From: Saprospiraceae bacterium UBA1994
GTDB taxonomy: Bacteria > Bacteroidota > Bacteroidia > Chitinophagales > Saprospiraceae
Direction: 5' to 3'
DNA length: 61,531 nt
Assembly (NCBI GenBank): GCA_002335865.1
Contig: DDCY01000020.1
Coordinates: forward strand, 1 to 61,531
The position numbers and the translations under genes are program-made. Within the stretch, counting starts at the first letter, position 1. The number at the start of each line of letters is the position of its first letter. This document shows positions 46,367-56,126 of the stretch, in pieces. The notes under the pieces were generated by a model. It had not been told where the DNA came from, did no database searches, and was given only the letters and a program-made list of their open reading frames with translations.

Positions 46367-47413
46367 ATGAGATCACTGTGGTGGAAAATATTAGGATCAA
46401 TTATCTTTCTCTATGTCATCATAGTAGGTATGTGTACTCCTATGAAGCCGGGATTTATTGGTGATGTGGTCCCTTTTCTACATAAAGCTGGTACAGAAGC
46501 TAATTTCTCCGTTACTGGTTATAATACACATTTCACACAACCTGATACCAAGGCTTGGCTTAAGTTAGACTCGAGCTCTTTAGTTGAGATTGATGCTATT
46601 AAAGCTAATTCGGACGTGGATGTAATATTCAGTGTGCAGTTACCTACTTATCTGCCTACTCAAGACAGTACATTAGATGCTACTTTGCTAGTGTCAAATA
46701 GTATAGATGGGATAGCGATACTTCCAGGGGCACTATTCATCACTCAGGATACGATAGACCCATCTGTGGAAAGTTACAATAATATTTCGAGCATAGATTT
46801 TCCTAGATACGATGGATTTGCATTTCCATTTAGATCGACATTGCATGAGACGGTAAGAAATACCTTTTTTCATGTAGCTATATGGTTTGCTATGTATACT
46901 GTACTTATAGTTGGACTTATATATAGTATCAAGTATTTGACGAGACCAAGCATGCGTAATGATATTATTGCTAGTTCTTTTACTGAAGTAGGAGTGCTAT
47001 TAGGATTCTTAGGGATATTTACGGGCAGTGTGTGGGCGAGATATACTTGGGGAGCATTCTGGACGACAGATGTCAAGCTTAATACGGCTGCATCATTCAT
47101 ACTAATATACTCGGCATATTTGGTTTTGCGTGCTTCTATGCCTGATCAAGATCGTAGAGCTAAAGTATCAGCTGCATATAATATATTCGCTTTTGCTACT
47201 ATGGTTCCATTGATTATAATTATTCCTAGACTGACTGATAGTCTTCATCCTGGCAATGGAGGTAATCCAGCGCTGGGCGGAGAGGATTTAGATAATACAT
47301 TGAGGATAGTATTTTACCCTGCTATTATTGCAATTACGTTATTGTCGGTATGGATATCATCGCTGGTAAGCCGATTAAGGTTGCTGAAGGATGACTATAT
47401 GAGTCGTAGATAG
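46367..47413 (+). CDS. ccmC: CcmC/CcsA-type heme-handling membrane protein
   Basis: A 348-residue protein. One N-terminal helix is followed by a ~120-residue extracytoplasmic region, then about six helices. The tryptophan-rich WWD-like segment GSVWARYTWGAFWTTD places it in the CcmC/CcsA heme-handling family. Flanking His residues (LHETVRNTFFHVAIWF) are candidates for heme ligands. It is followed by a CcmD-like small protein. Together they would present heme for c-type cytochrome maturation in the periplasm. Other ccm genes are not in the window. The extra N-terminal domain is common in Bacteroidota. Confidence 0.85.
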   Translation: MRSLWWKILGSIIFLYVIIVGMCTPMKPGFIGDVVPFLHKAGTEANFSVTGYNTHFTQPDTKAWLKLDSSSLVEIDAIKANSDVDVIFSVQLPTYLPTQDSTLDATLLVSNSIDGIAILPGALFITQDTIDPSVESYNNISSIDFPRYDGFAFPFRSTLHETVRNTFFHVAIWFAMYTVLIVGLIYSIKYLTRPSMRNDIIASSFTEVGVLLGFLGIFTGSVWARYTWGAFWTTDVKLNTAASFILIYSAYLVLRASMPDQDRRAKVSAAYNIFAFATMVPLIIIIPRLTDSLHPGNGGNPALGGEDLDNTLRIVFYPAIIAITLLSVWISSLVSRLRLLKDDYMSRR

Positions 47414-47575
47414 TGTATTTTATACGCTTACTAAAGTGATGAAAGTATTACAAATTAATATTAAAAAATACTTTGGAAGTCAGAAAAAAGAGACCAAATT
47501 AGCGTTCCAATTAGTTGAGTACCGCAATTGATTACAACATAGCATGCTTGCAGTAGAAGTAAGCACAAAGCGAAT

Positions 47576-47800
47576 ATGAAAAACAAGCAATTCCTTCTTA
47601 GTATCTTTTTAGTGATACTTTCTATAAATCTCTTATTAGCCGAGTCAGGCTCGATAGATTTTCTACGTAGTACAGGTAAAATATATAGTGTAGTCGCTGT
47701 GATAGCGGTTATCTTCTTAGGTATAGTATGGTACTTGTTTAGACTTGATAAAAAAATTACGAAACTGGAAAAAGAAATTTACAATGAAGAAAAAAGATAA
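47576..47800 (+). CDS. CcmD-like small membrane protein
   Basis: A 74-residue protein with an N-terminal signal or helix (ending LLLAES), then FLRSTGKIYSVVAVIAVIFLGIVWYLFRLDKKITKLEKE: one helix and a charged amphipathic tail, the CcmD layout of Bacteroidota. CcmD stabilises the CcmC heme delivery complex. Its last 17 bases overlap the start of the glutamate dehydrogenase gene. It lies 162 bp after ccmC. Confidence 0.75.
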   Translation: MKNKQFLLSIFLVILSINLLLAESGSIDFLRSTGKIYSVVAVIAVIFLGIVWYLFRLDKKITKLEKEIYNEEKR

Positions 47801-49208
47801 TCTTAGTTTCTACGAAAACGTTCAGCGCAACTTCGATAATGCTGCTTCTCACCTCACATATCCAAAAGGTATATTAGAGCAGATTAAAGAGTGTAACGCG
47901 GTTTATCAGATGCGTTTTCCTGTAAAGATCGGCAACAAAATAGAGGTTATCGAAGCGTATCGGGTTCAACATAGTCATCACAGATTACCAACTAAGGGTG
48001 GTATTAGATTTAGCCATCATGTAAATCAAGATGAGGTAATGGCCTTAGCTGCATTGATGACATATAAATGTGCTATCGTAGATGTACCATTTGGTGGCGC
48101 CAAAGGTGGTGTGAAGATCAGTCCTAGAGACTACTCAGTGGAATCGCTAGAGAAGATCACTCGTAGATATACAGTTGAGCTTATTAGAAAGAATTTTATA
48201 GGACCTAGTAACGATGTACCTGCACCAGATTATGGAACAGGTGAGCGTGAAATGGCTTGGATTCTAGATACTTATACGACGTTTAAAAATGGTAGCGAGA
48301 TAGATGCGGCAGGATGTGTGACTGGTAAGCCAGTAAATCAAAGTGGTATCCAAGGTCGGACAGAAGCTACTGGACGTGGAGTATTCTATGGATTGAAAGA
48401 GATGTGTGACGATAAGGATATGATGAAGGAGTTGGGGATGGATTTGGGGATTGCAGGTAAGACAATGGTAATTCAAGGTATGGGTAATGTGGGATCTTAT
48501 GCAGGTTTAATATCTCAGAATGAAGGTGATGTGAAAGTAATTGCTGTTTCCGAGCTAGAAGGAACAATCTATGATCCAAGTGGATTAGATATGGATAAGC
48601 TCATAAAGTATAGAAAGAAAAATGAAACTATCATAGGATTTGGTAATTCGAAAGAACTCAAAGTAAGGGAGGATTGGGTAGGTATAGAATGCGATATACT
48701 TGTACCTGCGGCTCTAGAGTCACAGATACATAAAGGGAATGCCAAGCAAGTGAAAGCCAAGATCGTAGCGGAAGCAGCGAATGGTCCGGTAACATCTGAA
48801 GCAGAGGTCATCCTCAATAAAAATGGAGTATGTATCCTACCAGATATGTATCTCAATGCTGGTGGTGTAACTGTGTCTTATTTTGAATGGCTAAAGAACT
48901 TATCTCACATGAGATTTGGTAGAATGGAAAAGAGATTTAATCAAAATACCTACAATAAAATTCTTACATCGGTAGAGGAACTTACGGGTAAAACAGTAAG
49001 TGCCAGAGACAGAGCTATGCTTATCAAAGGTGCAGATGAGGTAGATTTAGTAAGATCAGGATTGGAAGAGACGATGATTACTTCTTACCAGCAATTCATA
49101 CAGGTTTATAAAAGAAGAAAGAATATTACAGACTTAAGAACAGCTGCATTTGTATGCGCGCTCAATAAAGTAGCGAATGACTATACTACTTTAGGTGTAT
49201 TTCCATAG
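47784..49208 (+). CDS. Glutamate dehydrogenase family (Glu/Leu/Phe/Val dehydrogenase)
   Basis: A ~474-residue enzyme catalysing reversible oxidative deamination of glutamate with NAD(P). The substrate region has LPTKGGIRFSHH and the catalytic Lys in PFGGAKGGVKI, followed by GPSNDVPAPDYGTGEREMAW. The Rossmann domain has VIQGMGNVGSYA, and AEAANGPVTSEA is typical. I chose the ATG at 47784, giving MKKKDNLSFYE; the frame also opens upstream at 47745, but that overlaps the CcmD-like gene more deeply. Cofactor preference is not decided from sequence. Confidence 0.93.
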   Translation: MKKKDNLSFYENVQRNFDNAASHLTYPKGILEQIKECNAVYQMRFPVKIGNKIEVIEAYRVQHSHHRLPTKGGIRFSHHVNQDEVMALAALMTYKCAIVDVPFGGAKGGVKISPRDYSVESLEKITRRYTVELIRKNFIGPSNDVPAPDYGTGEREMAWILDTYTTFKNGSEIDAAGCVTGKPVNQSGIQGRTEATGRGVFYGLKEMCDDKDMMKELGMDLGIAGKTMVIQGMGNVGSYAGLISQNEGDVKVIAVSELEGTIYDPSGLDMDKLIKYRKKNETIIGFGNSKELKVREDWVGIECDILVPAALESQIHKGNAKQVKAKIVAEAANGPVTSEAEVILNKNGVCILPDMYLNAGGVTVSYFEWLKNLSHMRFGRMEKRFNQNTYNKILTSVEELTGKTVSARDRAMLIKGADEVDLVRSGLEETMITSYQQFIQVYKRRKNITDLRTAAFVCALNKVANDYTTLGVFP

Positions 49209-49379
49209 TGGACAGGGATTTCAGAATATGATAATGAATATAAAGGATTACAACTTATTTTTGTTAATAGGTTGTTGGTATTCATTAGATTTATTTCAAT
49301 AGTTCAAAATAAAAAATAGGAGAAATAACTTTCGTCATAACTCCTGATTTACTTCTATTATTTAATTGATAGCCTGACT

Positions 49380-49640
49380 CTAACTTATATATTCAGTGTG
49401 TGCTTCATTAAGTATTCTTGTTGCCGAATCAAGAATGGCTGTATCTGACAAATTGACATAGCCACCATTAGGACCGGGCCTGACATGTTTATCTACGATC
49501 TGGCCTTCGTCATATTTCTTAGCGCCAAAGTAGTTCCTTACTGTCTGTTCAGTGATATCAAGTTTTTTCGCGATTTTAGAAACACTTCCAGTAGGAAGTT
49601 GGTGCTTGATGCGTCTCAATTCTGAAAATGAAATATTCAT
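49380..49640 (-). CDS. Small HTH DNA-binding protein
   Basis: An 86-residue protein. The N-terminal half is an HTH (LPTGSVSKIAKKLDITEQTV, then RNYFGAKKY), where the second helix and TEQTVRNYFG form the recognition unit. It is followed by KHVRPGPNGGYVNL and a C-terminal helix. The pattern matches short single-domain regulators common in Saprospiria and Cytophagia. The target is unknown. A weak hairpin with a T tract (minus strand, ~49320-49345) lies downstream. Confidence 0.7.
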   Translation of the reverse strand: MNISFSELRRIKHQLPTGSVSKIAKKLDITEQTVRNYFGAKKYDEGQIVDKHVRPGPNGGYVNLSDTAILDSATRILNEAHTEYIS

Positions 49641-49877
49641 ACACGTTAGATTTTAGCGAGAAAATATTGTAGAACGTTATGCAATACTCAACTAATTCAG
49701 TTGTATAAATGTCGAATTTGGTTGAATTTTCTAAGTTGTTTATTGCAATACCTAAAGTATGAAAAAAAATCGAAGGAAGCTAATGGCATAGAGGTTAAAT
49801 TAAAAATTTAACATTTTATCTCATGAAGTATGTTGAAGGAGGATCTCGATGTTTTGATCTATCAAGTCTTGGTACGA

Positions 49878-51077
49878 CTATAGTTGACCTAGTGCTTGCT
49901 CGAAATCAGCGATTAAATCATCTACATCTTCGATACCTACAGATACTCTGACCATTCCATCAGTGATTCCATTTTTTTCTCTGATGGAATGATCCACATT
50001 GAGATGTGAGCTTGTAGCAGGATGCAGCACTAAAGTATCTACATCGCCTAGAGTAGGTGCATGAGTGCAGTATTGCAATCTATCTATTGTTGCTAGGGCC
50101 TCTGCTTGTCCTCCCACTACAGTGAAGCTAAGCATACCTCCAAATTGTGACATTTGCTTTTTTGCTATTTCGTGGTCTTGATGATCAGGGAGTCCATTAT
50201 AGTTGACGTGAGTTACTTTATCGTGCTGAGATAGATATTCGGCTATGGACTGAGCATTGCTGCTGTGCTTGTCTATACGGATCGCGAGTGTTTTCATTCC
50301 ATTAGATAGTAGCCAAGCATCGAATGGATTACATGTACTTCCATTTAATTTGAGTGTCTCCCATATCTTTCGGCTGGCTTCATAATTGGCAGTTATTATA
50401 GCGCCTGCTATGGAGTTTCCATGACCATTGAGATACTTGGTAGTAGAATGTATTACATAGTCAGTGCCCATGCTTAATGGTCGCTGCAAGTAGGGTGTGC
50501 AGAATGTATTGTCAATGGCGGTAGGTACATCATATCTGGATGCAACAATATTAATAGCTTCTATGTCTATACATGCCATAGTCGGATTTGCCGGTGTCTC
50601 AAAGTATAATAATCGGATATTGCCATTCTCCTTTATGATACCTTCTACAGCGTCTAGATCTTGCAGGTTGGTAAATATAGTATCTACACCCATTCTCGAT
50701 AGGATTTTCTTTAGCAGCTCGGTGCTTCCACCATATAGATTGCCCTGTGTCAGTACTGCATCTCCAGATTGGAGTGTAGACATCATCAATGTTGTAATAG
50801 CTGACATACCCGAACTTGTCAAGAATCCATAAGTTTCACCTTTGAGATCATAACCTTCCAGATAGGCAATTTTATTGGCTACTGTATCTATAGTAGGATT
50901 GCCATATCTGCTATATACATGACCTTTTTTCTGGCCGGTAAATATATCTACCGCCTCCTGAGAATCTTCCATTACGAACGAAGAACTAAGATAAAGAGGA
51001 AGTTGATGAGCTTTAGTAGACTCGTTTCGTTTTCCTCCTTTTACACAGTAGCTATTAAGTTTGAGATGCTTATCCAT
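49878..51077 (-). CDS. Trans-sulfuration family PLP enzyme (cystathionine gamma-synthase / lyase-like)
   Basis: A 399-residue Cys/Met metabolism PLP enzyme. Motifs are YSRYGNPTIDTV, FLTSSGMSAITTLM, YFETPANPTMACIDI, AIDNTFCTPYLQ, and the PLP Lys in HSTTKYLNGHGNSIAG. The C-terminus has ATSSHLN and GMVRVSVGIED. The residue after the active Tyr is Gly (LYGGSTE) rather than the Cys typical of methionine gamma-lyases, which favours cystathionine gamma-synthase, lyase or O-acetylhomoserine sulfhydrylase. The exact reaction cannot be fixed from sequence. Confidence 0.88.
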   Translation of the reverse strand: MDKHLKLNSYCVKGGKRNESTKAHQLPLYLSSSFVMEDSQEAVDIFTGQKKGHVYSRYGNPTIDTVANKIAYLEGYDLKGETYGFLTSSGMSAITTLMMSTLQSGDAVLTQGNLYGGSTELLKKILSRMGVDTIFTNLQDLDAVEGIIKENGNIRLLYFETPANPTMACIDIEAINIVASRYDVPTAIDNTFCTPYLQRPLSMGTDYVIHSTTKYLNGHGNSIAGAIITANYEASRKIWETLKLNGSTCNPFDAWLLSNGMKTLAIRIDKHSSNAQSIAEYLSQHDKVTHVNYNGLPDHQDHEIAKKQMSQFGGMLSFTVVGGQAEALATIDRLQYCTHAPTLGDVDTLVLHPATSSHLNVDHSIREKNGITDGMVRVSVGIEDVDDLIADFEQALGQL

Positions 51078-51466
51078 AGTTGACTTAGTTATGGTATTTT
51101 TCTATTGATTATTTACAGTGCGAAAGATAGTGATCTAGATACTTAAAAGTTGAATAATACTGAGCGAAGTAAAATTAATGATAATGGCAGTTGGTCCAAT
51201 ACTAGTGCTATAATATTCCATTGTTGAGTGCTGTATTGACATTTACTATTTGACACTTGTCGAATTTATTCTGTGAGTACAGTTTATATTGATAAATTGC
51301 AAATGTAAAAAGCGTTGATAATATGGTATTTAGGGGATGTTTTTCTTGAAATAGTAAACACTTAAGTGAAGGCTATTCTTGACACGAAAATAGGATCTTA
51401 AACTAAAGGAAAATCATTATATTTGCGCAGTTTTTGAAAGAGATATAATAATAAATAATAAATAAT
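51078..51466. other. Divergent intergenic region upstream of secDF
   Basis: AT-rich region with TATATTTG at 51418-51425, a -7 match about 40 bp from the secDF ATG. The expected TTTG at -33 is missing. A run of taat/aata repeats precedes the ATG. Nothing else is recognised. Confidence 0.35.
51418..51425 (+). promoter_or_regulatory. TAnnTTTG -7-like element of secDF
   Basis: TATATTTG is an exact match to TAnnTTTG and gives a plausible ~35-base leader for secDF. A TTG at the matching -33 position is not seen, so this is a partial promoter. Confidence 0.35.
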
Positions 51467-54400
51467 ATGGAAGGTAAAGGAATGATTAAGTGGCTCCTGA
51501 TACTAGTAGCAATTGTTTGTGCAATACAGCTATTTTATTTTATACCAACAGGTGACGTAGAAAGCTCTGCTGAAGAGGCTGGTCTAGTTGCTGGAGATTT
51601 TAATTCAACAGACTATAAGATAGCTAAATCAAGATATTTAGATTCTATGTCTAATGAGACTGTTCTCTCTATCCCATTTCTAAAAGATTACTCTTATAGC
51701 GAGCTTAAGAGACAACAGCTTGCATTGGGACTGGATCTTAAGGGTGGTATGAGTACAGTATTGGAGGTAGACCTCAGTGAATTCCTTAGAGTACTAGCGG
51801 GTAACAACAAAAACGAACCAGCATTTAAGCAAGCACTTAAGGATGCTAAGACGGCTCAGAAGAATTCTCAGTCTGACTACATCACGCTATTTGCTGATGC
51901 GTATGTATCTCAGTCAGGAGAGAATCCATCATTAACTAAGATATTTCGTAGAGCAACCGTTCTAGGTGATTTCAACTCTGAAACTTCAGATGGTGAAATA
52001 ATCAAGGCATTAAGAGAAAAAGCTAACGAAACTGTTAGCCTTACTTTTAATAGACTCAAAGAAAGAGTAGACAGACTAGGAGTAGCTCAACCCAATCTAT
52101 CGTTAGATGCTGGAAGAGATCTTATCTTAGTAGAACTGCCAGGAATTGATAATCCTGAAAGAGCAAAAGAATACTTACAAGCTAGTGCTGCACTTGAGTT
52201 TTGGGAAATATATCAAACTAATGATCAAGGAATTTTAGCGGCATTTCAAGAAGCTGATAGAAGATTAAAAGCTGCAGCTGGAGATACTGGTGCAACTGTA
52301 GCCATCGAAATGGATACGACATATACTAATCAATATGATGGTGACGGTAATGAAACTGGAGTAGTAGATACTACTTTTACACCTAAAGTTGGAAGTGAAC
52401 TATTAGCAAATCAAGGGCCTCTATTATCTAAGTTGTCTCTTAACAATGGAACATATTACCCAACTGTTATGGGTATAGCTGATCGTACTGCTAAGAATGA
52501 TATCATGAAGATTCTTAGAAAAGAAGAGATCAGAGCATTATTTCCTAAGGATTCTAGATTTGCATGGTCTTATAAGCCGCACGAAAATGCGGATAAAGAA
52601 ACTACGAAGCAATACGAACTATCTTTACTAAAGACTGTTCCCGGAAGCGATAAAGCACCTTTAGAAGGTGATGTAGTGGTAAAAGCTTCTTCTGACACTG
52701 ATCCTACAACAGGAGAAATTGGAGTAGCCCTTTCTATGAACCCAAAGGGAGCTAAAAAATGGGGTGAGATGACAACAAAAGCATCTCAGCAAGGTAACAG
52801 ATCAATTGCTATCGTATTAGATAGTATGGTAGTTTCTGCTCCTACTGTGAGAAACCCTATTACAGGCGGTAATTCATCTATCACAGGTAGCTATACGATC
52901 GATGAAGCAGTACAATTTGCCAATGTACTTGAGGTTGGTAAGTTACCTGCGAAACTAGATATCCTTCAGTCTAATACTGTAGGGCCTTCATTAGGTGCTA
53001 AGAATATTAGCAGATCTGTTTATTCATTATTAATCGGATTTGGTCTTCTATTATTATTCATGGTATTATACTATGCAGGTGGTGGGTTGATTGCAATTGG
53101 AGCATTACTTCTTAACCTATTTTTTATATTCGGATGTTTATCATCATTTGGTACGGTATTGACACTTGCAGGTATTGCGGGGGTTGTATTGACTATTGGT
53201 ATGGCGGTAGATGCATCTGTAATCATATATGAAAGAATCAAGGAAGAACTGAGAGCTGGTAAGTCTAACTTAGCAGCTATCCAAGATGGATTTTCAAATT
53301 CTTACTCTGCTATTATAGATGCGAACGTAACTACTATTTTAGTAGCTGGAGTATTAGCTTACTTCGGACTTGGACCTATCAAAGGTTTCGCGATCGTATT
53401 GATAATCGGTGTAATCTGTTCGTTGTTTACTGCAGTACTTGTAGGTAAGATGATTATTGATTGGTACACCAAGGACAAAGGAAATGAGCTATCATTCTGG
53501 ACTGGATTCAGCAAGGATAAGTTTGCCAACCTTCAAATAGATTGGATGGGTAAGCGTAAGATCGCTTATGTAATTTCAGGAGTATTTATTGTTGCTGGTT
53601 TAGCTTCAATCTTTACTAGAGGATTTGATCTTGGAGTAGATTTCAAAGGAGGATATGCATACAATGTGCAATTTGCTGAAGGGTCAAACGTAGATACGGA
53701 AGCCATTAAGCAAGGTCTTACAGAAATACTAGGATCGACTCCAGAGGTAAAAGCAGTAGACTCAGATAATACATTAAGAATATTGACATCATACCTCATC
53801 GAAGAAAACGGAGAAGACACTGATGTTAAGGTGATGGATAAGATCAATGAGGGTCTAAATAATGTCACTGGAGCTAGTACTACCTTAACAGAATTCATGA
53901 ATTCTAGTTCTGGAGATGATGTAACTCATATAACTCAAAGTAACAAAGTACAGCCTACTATAGCCGATGATATCAAGCAGAGTTCTAAATATGCAGGGGT
54001 GATTGCACTGATATTAATCTTCCTATATATATTCTTACGATTTAACAAGTGGCAGTACTCATTGGGTGCCGTTGCAGCCTTACTTCACGATGCTTTAGTA
54101 GTGCTAGGAATATTCTCATTATGTAAAGGAGTATTACCATTTGCATTATCTGTAGATCAAAACTTTGTAGCTGCTATCCTAACGGTAATTGGTTATTCGA
54201 TCAATGATACAGTGGTTGTATTTGATAGAATTAGAGAGTATATGGGTATCTATACTAACAAGCCTAAGAACGAAGTAATCAATATGGCAGTAAATTCAAC
54301 ATTCTCTAGAACGTTGATCACGTCATTTACGACATTACTTGTAGTGTTGATCTTATTCATATTTGGCGGTAGTGCTATCAAAGGTTTTGCATTCGCATTG

Positions 54401-54574
54401 ATCGTAGGTATCGTAGTAGGTACATACTCATCAGTTTTCGTTGCGACACCAATCGTAAGTGACCTTGCTGATAACTTAAGAACAAATAGAAGAGCTAACT
54501 CTGGATCATCTAATAAAGGAGGAAAGAGTTTTGGAAGATCTGCTAAAGCAGCTTTTGACAGCTCAGCAAGTTAA
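51467..54574 (+). CDS. secDF: SecDF, fused protein-export membrane protein
   Basis: A 1035-residue fusion of SecD (~1-670) and SecF (~700-1000), the usual form in Bacteroidota. SecD has one N-terminal helix, LGLDLKGGMSTVLEVD, a large periplasmic domain with a long insertion, then helices with the GMAVDASVIIYERIKEEL motif. SecF repeats the layout with FDLGVDFKGGYAYNVQF and IGYSINDTVVVFDRIRE. It uses the proton-motive force to pull exported proteins out of SecYEG. A Ser/Lys-rich tail (SGSSNKGGKSF) ends the chain. Confidence 0.95.
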   Translation: MEGKGMIKWLLILVAIVCAIQLFYFIPTGDVESSAEEAGLVAGDFNSTDYKIAKSRYLDSMSNETVLSIPFLKDYSYSELKRQQLALGLDLKGGMSTVLEVDLSEFLRVLAGNNKNEPAFKQALKDAKTAQKNSQSDYITLFADAYVSQSGENPSLTKIFRRATVLGDFNSETSDGEIIKALREKANETVSLTFNRLKERVDRLGVAQPNLSLDAGRDLILVELPGIDNPERAKEYLQASAALEFWEIYQTNDQGILAAFQEADRRLKAAAGDTGATVAIEMDTTYTNQYDGDGNETGVVDTTFTPKVGSELLANQGPLLSKLSLNNGTYYPTVMGIADRTAKNDIMKILRKEEIRALFPKDSRFAWSYKPHENADKETTKQYELSLLKTVPGSDKAPLEGDVVVKASSDTDPTTGEIGVALSMNPKGAKKWGEMTTKASQQGNRSIAIVLDSMVVSAPTVRNPITGGNSSITGSYTIDEAVQFANVLEVGKLPAKLDILQSNTVGPSLGAKNISRSVYSLLIGFGLLLLFMVLYYAGGGLIAIGALLLNLFFIFGCLSSFGTVLTLAGIAGVVLTIGMAVDASVIIYERIKEELRAGKSNLAAIQDGFSNSYSAIIDANVTTILVAGVLAYFGLGPIKGFAIVLIIGVICSLFTAVLVGKMIIDWYTKDKGNELSFWTGFSKDKFANLQIDWMGKRKIAYVISGVFIVAGLASIFTRGFDLGVDFKGGYAYNVQFAEGSNVDTEAIKQGLTEILGSTPEVKAVDSDNTLRILTSYLIEENGEDTDVKVMDKINEGLNNVTGASTTLTEFMNSSSGDDVTHITQSNKVQPTIADDIKQSSKYAGVIALILIFLYIFLRFNKWQYSLGAVAALLHDALVVLGIFSLCKGVLPFALSVDQNFVAAILTVIGYSINDTVVVFDRIREYMGIYTNKPKNEVINMAVNSTFSRTLITSFTTLLVVLILFIFGGSAIKGFAFALIVGIVVGTYSSVFVATPIVSDLADNLRTNRRANSGSSNKGGKSFGRSAKAAFDSSAS

Positions 54575-54598
54575 GATATAATCAATCCAAATGATTAG

Positions 54599-54634
54599 AA
54601 GCCTTCTCAAAGCAATGTGAGAAGGCTTTTTTAT
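54599..54634 (+). terminator. Terminator after secDF
   Basis: Stem arms at 54599-54609 and 54618-54628 (aagccttctca and complement) enclose an 8-base loop, followed by a run of T residues. It lies 24 bp past the secDF stop. Confidence 0.9.
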
Positions 54635-55350
54635 TGTCCAAGGGTTGTGGAAATTGTCTTATTAAAAAAATAAATCGAAGAGGAAGTCGATTATTACGGA
54701 TTAGTTGATTTTAGAATTACAGATAATTGATTAAATAATTAGATCCAAGGTAATAATAAGATGATCAAGCCAAAATATTTCATATTTACTGATGCCATCA
54801 TATTTTTTGACTTTAGATTAGTACTCAAGACCAATAAATAAGGTCAAGTACCATCAAAGTCTACGGTTTTTATTTAAAACAAATCTTACTTATATACTGC
54901 CTTGAGATAATAGAAGGTAGTCATTGTTCAATTTAGAACTTGTTACAATAAATCAATTAAATATTTTGTTATTAGTATTTTATTTAATCATATATAATAA
55001 AAATTAGTGTTTTATAGATATTATATTTTAAGTGAAACGGCTTCTAGATTTTAGTAGATATTTAAGTCTATTTTTTTACAAGTTCAAGTTTCCTCTAGAA
55101 TTCTATTCAATATAACATAGATAGTTTGCTAAGTTGACTTTAATTTATATGCATGTGAAATGTTATTTTGTTAAAAATAAATCAAATAGAATAATATTCT
55201 TTTATTTTGGAATATAAAATAGCGAATTGATTCTATATAGCAATACAAAAATTGTTGAATAAATATTGGAAATACTCAACAATAATAGTCAAAGTTTCAT
55301 TTCATTAGTTATATTCACGTAACATTTTTGTAACATCAAAACTTAAAATT
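54635..55350. other. Long AT-rich region upstream of the rhodopsin gene
   Basis: About 700 bp with stops in all frames. No gene, strong hairpin or clear -33/-7 pair was found. Its AT content is visibly higher than the secDF side. It must contain the rhodopsin promoter and any light or carbon control sites; only the direct repeat at 55319-55336 stands out. Confidence 0.4.
55319..55336 (+). promoter_or_regulatory. GTAACAT direct repeat upstream of the rhodopsin gene
   Basis: GTAACAT occurs at 55319-55325 and again at 55330-55336, an 11-bp period (one helical turn) on the same face of the helix. It ends 14 bp before the rhodopsin ATG, so it would overlap the start of transcription or the leader. 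It could be a regulator site; no binding protein is identified. Confidence 0.4.
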
Positions 55351-56088
55351 ATGTTTTTACTAGAGATTCAACCAATGCTCGCTAACGACTATGTGGGTTT
55401 TACTTTTTTTATCGGCTGCATGGCCATGATGGCAGCTTCTGCCTTTTTCTTCTTCACTATGAACGATTTCGATAGTAAGTGGAAAACTTCTATTCTTGTT
55501 TCAGGATTAATTACTTTTATTGCAGCTGTACACTACTGGTACATGAGAGATTATTATGCAGCAACGGGAGAGTCACCAACTTTTTTCCGTTATGTAGATT
55601 GGACGCTTACAGTGCCTTTAATGTGTGTAGAATTTTATCTATTAACGAAAGCTGCAGGTGCTAAAATGGGTCTTTTATGGAAGTTGATTATTGCTTCTGT
55701 TTGGATGTTAGTTGCTGGCTACATAGGAGAAGCTATGTCAGATGGAACTACGGGACATTCTGTACAGTGGGGTGTGATATCTACTTTAGGTTACTTGTAT
55801 ATTCTATATACAGCATGGTTTGGCGAAGTAGCTAAATTAGCTGAAAATAGTGGAGACGCAGTAGTAAAGAAAGGAGTTCGTATTCTTGCTTGGTTTATCC
55901 TTGTAGGTTGGGCAATATACCCTATAGGCTACATGTGTATGCCAGGAGGATGGTTGAGTGGAGCATTTGATGCAGGTAGTTTAGATATATTCTACAATCT
56001 TGCAGATGCGGTAAATAAAATAGGATTTGGTTTAGTTGTCTATTCAGTAGCTGTTGAGGCTACTGCGGCGGCAAAAGCAAATGCTTAA
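55351..56088 (+). CDS. Proteorhodopsin, light-driven proton pump
   Basis: A 245-residue seven-helix rhodopsin. The retinal Schiff-base lysine is Lys223 in NLADAVNKIGFG. The helix C motif FRYVDWTLTVPLMCVEF gives Asp83, Thr87 and Glu94, the DTE set of outward proton pumps (D97/T101/E108 in proteorhodopsin numbering). His61 matches His75 beside the primary acceptor. Met91, at the tuning position 105, predicts green absorption. Helix E starts WGVIST, with Gly141 a candidate for a carotenoid-binding gap. It is followed by the retinal-forming blh gene after 55 bp. Confidence 0.95.
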   Translation: MFLLEIQPMLANDYVGFTFFIGCMAMMAASAFFFFTMNDFDSKWKTSILVSGLITFIAAVHYWYMRDYYAATGESPTFFRYVDWTLTVPLMCVEFYLLTKAAGAKMGLLWKLIIASVWMLVAGYIGEAMSDGTTGHSVQWGVISTLGYLYILYTAWFGEVAKLAENSGDAVVKKGVRILAWFILVGWAIYPIGYMCMPGGWLSGAFDAGSLDIFYNLADAVNKIGFGLVVYSVAVEATAAAKANA

Positions 56089-56096
56089 TTTATAAT

Positions 56097-56122
56097 GGGG
56101 ATCTCTAGAAATAGGGGTCCCC
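56097..56122 (+). promoter_or_regulatory. GC-rich hairpin between rhodopsin and blh
   Basis: Ten paired positions (gggga / tcccc plus five inner pairs, of which two are G-U) around a 6-base loop, starting 8 bp past the rhodopsin stop. An AT-only tract follows. It can be a weak terminator or attenuator, or an RNA stabiliser that sets the ratio of rhodopsin to Blh. Confidence 0.55.
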
Positions 56123-56126
56123 AATT

